A stretch of 64,000 nucleotides of DNA from positions 6,689,001 to 6,753,000 of the forward strand of contig NC_135130.1 of assembly GCF_050908995.1 (NCBI RefSeq), written 5' to 3'. The notes below the pieces were generated by a model that was given only the letters and a program-made list of their open reading frames with translations, ran no database searches and was not told where the DNA came from. The stretch is from Andrena cerasifolii. Lineage: Eukaryota > Arthropoda > Insecta > Hymenoptera > Andrenidae. Shown here piece after piece: positions 10,001-22,000 of the stretch (positions within the stretch are counted from its first letter, which is position 1; every line of letters begins with the position of its first letter). The position numbers were made by a program, and so were the translations under genes.

Positions 10001-13000
10001 TCTGCTCCCGTGGAAGACCGAAGCACTTGGCCGAGACAGGAAGCATTCTCTGGAAAGTTGCTTGCGTTGCAGCGATTGCGCAATTTTTTACTTCGCTTCA
10101 ATATTCATTGGGTCTTGAATAATTCGTTGCCGCTTCCGCGAGACGGAATATTTTGTAATAGCCGCTTTCTAATTGATAATCGACGGTCTAATTATTGAAA
10201 GCGCACGCAGCAGGTAGAGTTGAGCAGTCCTTGAGAGTCCGCGAGTTTTTCTTTCGGTTCTCCAAAATGCGAATACTCGCGATCCGAAGTTCGGGACTCC
10301 AGCAGTGTTTACTTTCACAGGGACTGCTCCTTTAAACCTTCATAAATCAGCGAGTGTCCATAAAAGCAGAACCTGCATATTCCTCTCCAGCTAGGAGTCT
10401 CCTGAACGTTCCTCCCGTAACGATCAAGGAAAGCTATTCAAAATATGTCTTCCCCTAGATACCCACTTCAATCTCCTCGATAAGGCGCATGGGGTTCCCT
10501 GCGCAAGGTTATCTCGTAGCAAAGATAAGACACATGCACGACCTTCCGCGTACGTGGAAAATTCAGGGGAATGACTTGGTGGAATTTATTCAAACATAAA
10601 TATTAATTCCCTTCCGCAAACTACACAAGGAAGTCGCGCTCAAACATTTGTCACGTTATGGCGAAACTTCCAGCATCCCAAGCAACCCACGAACCTTAAC
10701 CCAGCGGGAGGCGCTACTGAATAAAATTTACCACAGAGGAGCTAGTTGCAAAAATATGAAGACTGCTTGAGTTTTTGTTACAATTTTTTAAGTAACTTTA
10801 ATAAAGATTTCAAGATATTTCATAAATTTTGTTTGATTCTTAAGACACTGTACTTTAACATAAAAATTACAAGGTTAAGAAAAATATTCTGAAACCGTGG
10901 TTTTTTACGTTTCAATTTTGGGTATTTTTCACCCGGTAGCGATAATCTGTGTTACAATATGGGGTGCGCCTCCCGCCGGGTTAACTATCCTCCGGAGTCA
11001 CCCCTCGTGGGCGCAGCTTGCATCTATTCAAGGTCACAGTAAGCTGAACCTCCCCGTATTTTATATTTCCTATCTGAGAAGATCCACGCGATTCACTGGC
11101 TATCTCTATCGTTATTGATCTGCAATTCACCCTGGAAAATCTGATACCTCGCTCGCCAGACACCCTGATTATGCCCAGCGATGTATTTCGCAGTGATGGC
11201 TCTTCCAGACCATTCTGCTTCCCATTAACGAGGCATCCCCCGATCGCATCCCTCGAAATCCGCGTTCGCCGACGATACCCGATCCGCGACCCTTGACATT
11301 CGCAGCCTTTTTCCGCGGCGTGTTCCGCCGGGGGGAGGGTCAAAGATCTTCGGAGAGAAAGGGAAGCGGGTGGGAGATGAGGGGGAGAGAATCAATAGGG
11401 GCAACCGTCGCGCCTCGATAGTGGTTGTGCTCCAACTTGGAAATCAATGTCACCATGAGAAGGTAGACATTGGGGATCGAGTAGCTACACCGTGGCTGGA
11501 TCTCTTTCGTACGTCCTTGGTAAATAATGGAGCTGCGAGTAGAGCCCTATGTCCCTGGGGCGAGTAGTTCAGAGTATCCTTGTGAAGGAAAAATATGTGT
11601 GGTGGGTTCGTTGGTGGTGAGTGGAAGTTGGTAAATGGAACAGTAAGTCTTCGCTTAGTAGATTCCTCGTTAAGTTGATTGGGTGAGTGAGATGAGGTTT
11701 GGTAATGCTTGGGGAACTTGGGTTTGTGTTGCTACTGTAGTGTCTTATCTTCCTGATGAAATGCTGACCCTAAATGGGCTTCCAGTATTTCTGGCTGGTG
11801 TATTCTTTGCTATGCTGAGAATTTCGTTATGGAAATAGTTGCACGAGTACTGTGAATCCGCCTAATTGCTCTGATTCGCGGGCGTTCCACACTGAAGAGG
11901 GATCGTCTTGGAATTAAATGAAATTGACTCTGAGGAACAATGTGAGATAACAAGGGGAGGACAGCATGTGGTAGGCACCGATTTTGACGAGCCTTGGCAC
12001 GATGGATGTATGTCGAAAATAAGTAAATAGGTGTCCGAGCGTTTCAGCCAATATTTATTACATGGAAATTATTAAAAATTTCATAGTGGCCGTGGGGTTT
12101 TAATCGGTAAAAATCCCACACTACCCTGGCGCCCACGGGGGATTCCCCTCTGAAGGAGTCGGGGGGCTTTTGAAAATTTCCCCAAGTTAAAAAAAAAAAT
12201 TATAAAAAAAATAATTTTTAAATAAAAAAATTTATAAAGTTTTTTTTTAACGTGGAGACATCTTCAGAAGGCACCCCGACGCCTCCAGAAGGGAATCTAT
12301 GAAATTTTTAATAATATACACGTAAATATCTTTATTATCAAGGCCCATTGGCAGAAACGCTCGGACACCTATTTACTTATTTTCGACATAGACCCTTCGT
12401 GCCAAGGCTCGTCAAAATCGGTGTCTACCATATGGTGTCCTCCCCTTGTAAGTTAATCTTACTTAAAAACTGTTACCCTGCGTTATTTAATTTTCTAACA
12501 TTTCCAACTTACATAGTTCTATTCTTACAAAGTCACAAAGAGCTCGCCTAGTCTATATTTCAATTATAATTTCCTCCAAAAAGCGTATACACCGTGCGGT
12601 TGCTCGAAACATCTACTTCCTTAGGAGTGTATAATGCGAATCATAATCCCATTGAAGTTACTGCACAAAGTTGCTTTTTGCGCGTCTGCCCATTAGGGTG
12701 GAACGAAATATAGGGGCAAAATATTTTTTTATTATTCACGACTTCTAATAGCGGGCAAAAGTTGCCTTTTATAATCTTATATAAGCTGTGAAAGTTTGGC
12801 GTCGATCAACAAATTTTTTGAGGTGCCGCAAGCCAGTCAAAAGTCGCACAATCAGTAAATATGAATTTTTGAATGGCTTGCGACAGCTGAAAAAATCTGT
12901 TCATCAAGATCAAACCTTCACAGCTGAAATAACTTTATAAAAGGCAACTTTTGCCCGCTATTAGAAATCGTGAATAGTCAAAAAAATATTTTGCCCCCAT

Positions 13001-16000
13001 ATTTCGCTCCACCCTACTGCCCTGCCCATGGTGACGCTCGCCGACCCCATGGGCAGCCCCAGTAATTGACTCGTACTACTGGGCGCAGCGCAGATTGCGT
13101 TCCACTGTTCCACTTGCGTGCTTCTTTCGCAGAGAAACACTCGCGTGGTCGTCACAGCAAGTCGAAATGAGACTTTTAGCCGAAGCATCCACCTTCCCGT
13201 ATCCCTTGAAATCAGGGCCGGCGCGAGGATGGTTGGCGCCCTTATGCAGGAAAATATTTGACACCCCCAAATTGTTGCAGTGGTTTTCTATTTAATATGT
13301 TTTTCCTTTACGCAGTACAATATAAAAAATAATTATATTTACATTTTGTTTATGTGAAAGTTGGATTATTTTATTACTAAGCGCGCGATATATATATGTT
13401 TCTCAGCGCCCCCTTCAGCCGGCGCATTTATGCGGCGCATAACTCGCGTAATGGGTTCCGCCGGCCCCGCTTGAAAATTAAATATAATTATAATTTAAAC
13501 CATAATATAATTAAAACCATTGATAGCAACGTCCTAACAAATATTTCCTCCAATTACATCTTGAATTCGCAATGACTGCTAAAGTAAATCCAACATTCAT
13601 CCTTCAGGGCATTATTCACTAACCACTTCCCAGAGGACAGCTGTTTCTTTCGAACAAATAAATAATTGCGGCAAACGTCAGGGTATTCGAACCTCGGGTT
13701 ACCAATCAATTGCCACCCACTAACTGATGTATAGGTTCGTAAAAGATTGAAACGATCGCGTCAGTAGCTGGGAGGGCCTGAAGGGGGCGGACGTTTTCTG
13801 AAATGGGGACGCATGATAGCCCAGCAAATCAGTCAGGAGCATTCGACGTGCCGGTACCGTGCGCGTCTGTAGAGATGCTAAGTATAACATTGACAAAACA
13901 GCAGGAATGAGGATGAATACGCGTGAACGCACGTGCGCTCCAAGTTGGACCACATTGCTTGTTACGTAACCGGCCGAGGCTCGCACCTCGCTATCGATTC
14001 TCGAATAACCCGGCTCGAGAGAACAGAGAGGCAGCCTCTACGGAAAAATAAGGCACGTTCCAGCCGTTTCGAATGCAGCAAATTCGCAGGCTATTCGCAA
14101 ATGTATCTTTAAAAAAAAAGAGTTACAATTTGGTTGCTTGTAAAGTACAAGGTGCGGTAGAAATTGAGGCAAAGCTGGGTAAGGAGTGTTCTCACCGCGA
14201 GTTGGAGGGGTAGAATAAGTACAGTGGTGGTCGAAAGAAAGTTTGAGAAATGAGATAGTCGCGTTACAGATGGGAATTTATTTTATATAAATGGAGGGTG
14301 TAAAACTCCTGAAAATAGGAGTTTTTATGTTCCTTTCGATCACCACTACTGTACGTTTTCGTAAAGCGCTCTGTTTTCGAGAAGATAGACGTTGAAAATC
14401 CACCGAGCACGCACCTACTGCTAGACTATAGGCAGAGCAAGATCAACTGGCCACTCAAGGCCACGAGGGGTGTCTACCCCCGCCACTCTGCGGGAACGTT
14501 TCTTGGCACGAATCTGCAGACATAGGCTATTGAAATAGTCAACATGTGGGAAACATAACCCTGGACGAGAAGGTTACTTTCTCTGCGTTCAGACGGGGAG
14601 GTTCTTCAAAACTACACGACTTGGATCCAAAAGTTAAGGGGTCCTTCCGGCTGGACGAGTTGCAAAAAATCGATTTTTTTAAAAAACATTTTTCGAAAAT
14701 ATATATCCTCAAGAATGTACGGTTAAATTTTCGTGGAAAAATTCCGATTATTTTAGCTTCTACAGAGGCATTTTGTAGGGTGCGCAGAGGTTCGGTCTCT
14801 GCAGATGAAAACTTTGGGCGCATTTTTCTCGAAACGTCATTTATTCACATCGTGAAGATAAAGTCTCAAAATCCATAGAACCGATTGCTTTATAAATTTT
14901 ACTGCTTATTCTTCACACCTGTGACTCTCGCAGGGACTACAACCAAGTATTTTCATTGAGTCTAACTTACTTTTAAAATCGAAAATAGCAAAAGAAAAAA
15001 GCCGAAGAACACTTTTCCTGTATTTTGCTAATTTTGAAGATAAATCGTTAATTACAGTCCGAGCGATAGCGACCATCGTACTGATCAAGAATCTGTTTGG
15101 ATTTTTTGGTTCAGATGAGTCTAACAGCTGAAATCGCCTTCACGAGCGAGGCATGAATTTTTAAACATGCCAATCAAGACTGCTTTCAAAAGCATTTTAC
15201 AAGCAATAATCTTATTACTTTTATATTTTTTATTTACTGTATAAATGTAGTTTAATAGATATAAAAAAGTTTTATTCCATTAGTATACTTATTTTCGTCG
15301 CAATAAATTCCTGAAAGACCCCCATAAGTGTCTTCTCAAAATCGATGGAATCAAACTCCCTACTACTCCTAAAAAAATATAGAAAATTTCTAGACTTACC
15401 TCCCACTAGTTGAAGCATCACAGTATACAGTAGTAGCTAGCAAAATTTTCTCACCATTATTTTCATGCAACAGACTATAGCTAAGGCGCATCAAGCATTC
15501 CCCACATTGGAATCCAAGAAAGCTGTCTCTAGCTTCCCAGTACAGCACACAGTGGCCGAGAAAGTGGCCTCGAGCGGCCAATTGATTATGCCCCTGCTAT
15601 AGCAGAGGGCCCGTAGGCTCAGGAACGGGCGAGCAGTCGAGAAGAGCTCGGGGAATGACTGCGCGGTCGACGTAACCGGGCAAAAACCTCGTGAACGCGA
15701 TTTCCATCGCTTCGGCATAGTTGTTGCACCGTGATGCGACTGCCGCCGTCGTTTCCCCGCCGATTGCGCAACCAGCTGTGTAATAAAGCGCGGTTTTACA
15801 CGGGTTACGTGCCTCTGGTCGAAGAGCAGCGTAGGTAATTGTGTGCACTATTTCGCCGAGTCGCCGCGCGCGGAAGATTTAGTGCGACGCGAACTGTGGA
15901 TCGCCTCTCTTTCACCACTTCATCCTCTCCTCTTCTTTTTTTTTGGAGAGGGAGGAGGTATTTCGGGTTCCGAAGCGAGGGAATTCTGGGCAGGGTGAGA

Positions 16001-19000
16001 AGGTTAGTGAAACGCTGGCGATGTGCGAAGGGAAGGACAATGTTAAGTCTCGCTGAATGATTTGTGACCAAGTAGCGTGTCACAGAAGCATGTTTGAAAC
16101 TCGCTTTGCACGTCGTTTGCGAGCGCACATGCTTCGGCAGGTTAAGTAGTAAGCGGCCCGACCAATTGGAGGAGTGTTTGGGTTATTGTTACGTACCCCG
16201 AGGAACACTTGTCACCTGCTCTATCTATTCGGTATCTTATCTGAGACAAGTGCAACGGGACAGTCTGCGTTCAGGCCTCCAACTTTAACGACCATTCAAC
16301 GTTCTGCGTCCGCGCACATCGGTGGAGCCGATTGTCTGTCAGGCGAGAAGAAGTTAGGTTGGAGTCACCAGGGACTTTGATAGTGACGAAGGAACTTGCG
16401 GTTACAACTTTCAATTACACTGTTTCTGATCAATATACGACGCTCATTAGACGAGAAAATTGCGAGGAGTAAATAATATTGTGGTCGAAGCGGAAGTCCA
16501 TCGAAAGGTTCGGGAATCTGAGCAGCATACTTTTCAAATATCGGTATGTGCTCGTTCTTAATGGGATACAGCGTTAAGACGTCCAGAAGACGTCTTAAAG
16601 ACGTCAATTTTTCACAAATCAGGCTGACAAGCGTTCGGACCTAAAATGGACGTAAAGTGGACGTCTTTAAGACGTCCCGTGTTATCTGGGCTCCGCTCCA
16701 GCTGCTTATTTTTAAAATAAAAATTCTTTTAATACTTTCAAAGAGTGATCTTTCATTTGCAACAAACCCCAACTCTCTAGCTTTTCATTTTCATATAGAA
16801 AAAAAATCATAAAGAATGCTTAATTTTCGGGCAAAGAAAGTACTATGCCTCCTTAGTAACAGGCTGCGCGGCCCTACGATATAACATTTTTTCAGAATTG
16901 AAAAATTGAGAATTGGTATTTATTAAAAACATTTCATTCATCTGGTCTTATAATATGAAAGAAAATTCAAATAGTAAAAAAAAATTTGGAGCAGCGAAGC
17001 AGTAAAAATTTTCCGAGCTCCGGTTCCGCTCCTGCTCCGAGCTCCGCTCCAACGCTCTGACCTTAACCCTTCGAATACAGCGATTGAAACGTTTGCCGTA
17101 CGTGACATGCGGAAATCCTGCAGTCCCATTTGTTCACGGTACTCACTGAACGCCTATCGGCGTTGCCCGCATGGGACACGTACACTGACAAAGGGTTAAG
17201 GGTTGTATCAAACCTTCCCAGAAAATGAAGCCCTTTCTTACCGCTTAATAAAGTGTCAGACTAATCACTACACAAATGTGACCAACCGAACTGCAGCCCC
17301 ATAATGGCTGCCTAACAGTGCCGTCGAGGATATCCTTTCACGCTTCATGGGTTTTAAGCACTGATCTATATTTACTGGGCACGGTATGCAGCTTCTCAGC
17401 GTAGGAAAGCTCTGTAACGATTCGCATCATATGTTAGAATAAACTATATCCGCCACCTGAATGGGGTCATTGGTACTAAGGGTTTGCAATTCACATGTAT
17501 GCTTACTGCAGGAAATTCAACGCCATTACTTGCTAGCGATAACATTCATGGGAGCGGGGTTTGAGCGACGAAATAGTAAACGTGGCTTCTATATTTCTAA
17601 TATTCCTCACCGATTTATAGTCCACGCCTTCTGTTTCCTATTAGAAATCTGAACACTCAAGGAACCATATGGGGAATTAGCATACATGTGAATCGGGGAA
17701 CGTAGAACCAATCATGGTACCAATAACCCCATTCAGGTGGCGTTTTCGGTTTGTTCCGAAAGATGGCGCGGTTCAATCGGCACAGGAGTCAGTGGACTTA
17801 TAGTGCTCGACACTATTTTTTGCCGAATATATGATTATATATACAGTAATTGAAACATAAATGCCCAAGAAGAGGCATATACAGTCTTCCTAAAAATCAT
17901 GTAAGAAATTTACATGATACTTTTGAAAATTTATAACCAGAGCTCATTTATTGCGACACATTTTTTTGACGACGAAGTTTGTCGCTGTGAATAGTCATTT
18001 GTTTACTGATGCTTAAATTCGAAACACCGAGCCATTTTTTCCAACTAATAATTGATAATTAAAAACAGTGCCATTTACGTGTCAGATGGTACACTGTTTA
18101 CATTAAAGGAATTTCGTTAACTTTTCGCGTGACCGATCGGCGGGAAATAGTGTCCAGCACCATGAGCCACCCGATTTATCTCCGCGGGGCGCTCGCTGCA
18201 GCTCCTCCTCCACTCGTTTCATTGTCACTAAGGGGTGATCGGGACGGAATGGTAAGTGGTGCGAGCGCGGTTGGCGACGCGTTCGAATCGCACGTGGGAA
18301 TGCAGGTTGGGGGCGGGTTGCGCGTGAGTCGCAGGGGGAGAGACGCGTCTGGCCTCTCCGGGTGCATGCAGACGCCGGGAAATCGCAGGACGGGACGCGA
18401 GGTGGCCCCCTCTTGGGTTCAGGTTATGAATAGCACGTGAGTGACCACGAGGGCTCCCGTCACATGCTCGGCGATTCGGCTTTCGAATCATTCGGCCGTC
18501 ACGAGACGCGGTTTATACTTAACTCCGAGCCGGTTGTTCCGCTCCGCGACGCGCGCGAACGCGGAATCCCGCGCGCAGGGTGGACGAACCAGCGCCGGTA
18601 TATACCTTCGCTTTTCCAACGCCCAAATTTCCCGCCCGTTACGTCACGGCCCCGCTAAACACCGACAGAGAGCGTCTTGGCGAGATCGGGGATATTATAT
18701 TTTTGGACGTGCAGCGTGCACTCTTGTCATCTTCCAGGGGCATGGGGGACTGTGTTGCGTCACTCACACGGGTGTGCGTGGTTTTTCAGCTTCTTTAGCT
18801 TCGTCCTTCAGGTGCAATGCCTCGGTGAGAAATTGTCACCGCACTGAGACTCACTCGAGTGGTGTGCAATGGATACCATTCAGGGTAGGGGAGACTGTTT
18901 TACCATGGAACACTTTTTACATTTTACTTTTTTTTTTATTTTTTGGTTAGGATATTTTTTTATTAACCCTTCGTTGACACACCTCCTTTTTCGAGCAACT

Positions 19001-22000
19001 TTGACGTACCTGGGTGGCTCACACCCAGAGCAATGTTTGAACAACTGCCACTATCATCTAAAGAATCCAATCGTCATAATAAAAATCATGGATCAGTTTT
19101 AAGGTCTCTAGAATATATTCCTATAGTTTTTTGATTGAAATTTAATCACGGCTTTTTGTAAAAAAATTCTAGACTACCACATGCCGAGAAAAAAATAGAA
19201 AATCTTTAAATAGTTGTAACTTTTACAAATTTCAATATTAGAAGCTAAAAATCTACAGAGTTGTTGCTCGGATATAATGTTTTGAGAGAGAAAATAGTTT
19301 GTAAGTCAGCTTTGGAGAAAAAGTATTCATTTTGCATATAGAAGGTACAGAGCGTCAAAATCAGCTTCTGGTGGCTCACACCCAGAGTGTCAACGAAGGG
19401 TTGAAAAGTGATGATGGTGAATATTGAATATTCCTTTACAACGTTCTGTAATTATTTTTGTATTTTACAGCGATATTGAAAGTTAAAAATTATAATGTCA
19501 GTGCCATGTAAAATGTTCCATGGTACAACCTGGTCATGTACCATGGAACACGACCTTTTGCACCTTCGGACACTGTCAAATTTTAGTTTATAATCAAAAG
19601 TTGCGCATCCTGAGTTCCGAAATTTTGCCAGTAGACTTGACAAAGTGGTTAATTAACATTATAAACTTTGCATGCTTCCCTGATTGATATTTTAGTCGCT
19701 GGAGGAGCCATAACTACCTGAGCAGCGTTCTTCAAAGCATCTAGATCAATTGGAGCTCTCTTAACACCCTCTTTACTTTGTGGCATGATTATTTGGAAAA
19801 AAACAAACAAAAAATGGCATCGTTTACCTTGGTCCATGTTCCATGGTACAAGAGGGTGCACATTTATACTAATATGTCTGCAAACTTTAGAGGCTAACTA
19901 AAACCATTGCAGTAAGCATGTTTATTTACTAACCAGGAGATGTAGAGTACAATGTACGTAATACTGGTCACAGTTACAATTTAATGTCCTTACTAAATAA
20001 TAAAATTACAGAAACGGAAAAATTTACTTTTGTCGCTTAAAAATTGGTTTATTTCACTACACATACGTGTTGCACCAGGGGCGGCTTTAGCATTCTTGGC
20101 GCCCCTCCAAGGGCATGAAAATCAATTAGCAGAACCAGCGGCCATAGCCGTGGCGAATACACCGGTTCCCGTTAGATCACCGAAGTTAAGCGTCACGGGG
20201 CGGTGTACTGGGGAAAGATGGGTGACCGGGGGACCACCTTTCTCCCGGTGCGCTGCTGCTGCTGGGACCCGAAGGAGAGAAGAGGGGGAAAAAATGGAGA
20301 ATGACTAAAATAAAATTAATGTGTTCGTTGGGCAATATAAGCAAAATGCTTGAAACGCCATCCTGTGTAAATAACACAGGAAAAACAAAATACAAAAGAA
20401 TTAGCAGAACGGATATAAATGAATAAACGCATACAGTGGCGCCCCTACAAATTTGGCGCCCCAGGCGGCCGCCCTGCCTACCTCCCCCCCTTAAATCCAG
20501 CCCTGTGTTGCACTACAGACAAATAGAACCTCCGTTAGAGCTACCTAGCGGCATTCTCTACAACAGGTAATGAGTTTCAACCGTTTATACAGCGCCACTA
20601 TATCCAGTAACAGATAATGTTCCAACACTATGCCCGAGGTACAAACAGTCTCCCCTACCAGCCGCCAAATGTGTCGCTTGCTACTTGTTACGGGGCTGTA
20701 ATTCTTTGCTCTTCTAATGCCACCGAAACACTCAGAGCCACTAAGGACCTGAGCCCCTGCTGCTTCTGCCAACTCGCTATATCTCGGCGAGAGACTATAG
20801 GACAGATTAGGAAGCACGAATTGCAGGCATAGGGAATGCGGAATGTGGTCTGGGGGTCAGTCCTCTAATCTTTTAGATTCTTAGTGAACGACTAAATTTA
20901 TGTCCAAGCTGGGGTTCAGTAGGTGATGATTATTTAGTTTCTCGTAGTCAGGGTTTTATTGTGCCAGCTGGTGTTTTATGATCACCTTGGTATTTTGGAT
21001 TGCAGGTATTGTTTTTTTTATTACAAATGATATTAGTACTTCGCCCTTTGACCCTATGGATCCGTTTTCGCGGTGCTCGCTACCTTGTCCCGAAAGGTTA
21101 AAGAACTTTTGACGGTTTGCCAAATGTAGCATCGCCGGACTTGCCGCCTCTCTCGGCGCTCCCCTTTTGTGCTTTTCTGTTTGCATTGCTCCGCGGGCTA
21201 ATTTCAATTCGGAAATTGCCTTTCCATTGCCAATTGCACGCTCACATGTCCAACGTCGAACGAACCTCTCGCGTTCGATGCGAGTTAAACGCGTACTATT
21301 TTCTTCCCCTGGTGTCGATCATTGAAAGGAAACTCCTAACCTCCGATGCAACGTCTGGGAGGGTTAGTAACATCGAAAAGCAACCGTCAGCGAATTCCAC
21401 TTACGCTCAAATCGCCCGTGATTTTCCTTAAGCTGGGTTTTCCTGTACGCGACTGGACGCAATGTCAGGAACTTCAGAGTCGATTTTCTCGAAAATGAAG
21501 CGCGATATGAAAAAAAGTCACTCTTCCTTTTTGACTTATGACGAGTAAATGAGTCGAGGAAAAGGAATGAAATTTTTTGATATTCCGCTTCATTTTCAAG
21601 AAAATCGAGTTTCAAATTCTTGACGATGCGTCCAGTCGCGTATAGAGAAACCGGAATTCGTAAGTGGAATTCGCCCCGTATAGTCTCTCAAATCGTCCAA
21701 GGTAACTCGTTTCGACTACCGATACATTAAATATTAAATCTCCGCGTGGAATATAGACGATACCAAATTCTTTGTGGCACCGAAACACCTTGGGTGCGTG
21801 GCCACCAAACTCGCAGTCCTTCATTCCGCCATACGTACAATCTCGCTTCATTATTTACCCAGTAACGCAATCAAGTCTCAGCTCGGCAGTGCGCGACGAA
21901 ATTTTAATTCTGGTATGCGGTTTCTCGGAAGCGTTACGCGAACGGGAAAGTAATTTGCGGAAGACTCGTCCGCGAAATTCATAACGACTGTATTTTTATT

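Noticed and set aside
20137..20256. A working 5S rRNA gene
   Set aside because: The middle of the molecule departs from 5S, and the copy sits between retroposition-type duplications with an added tail.
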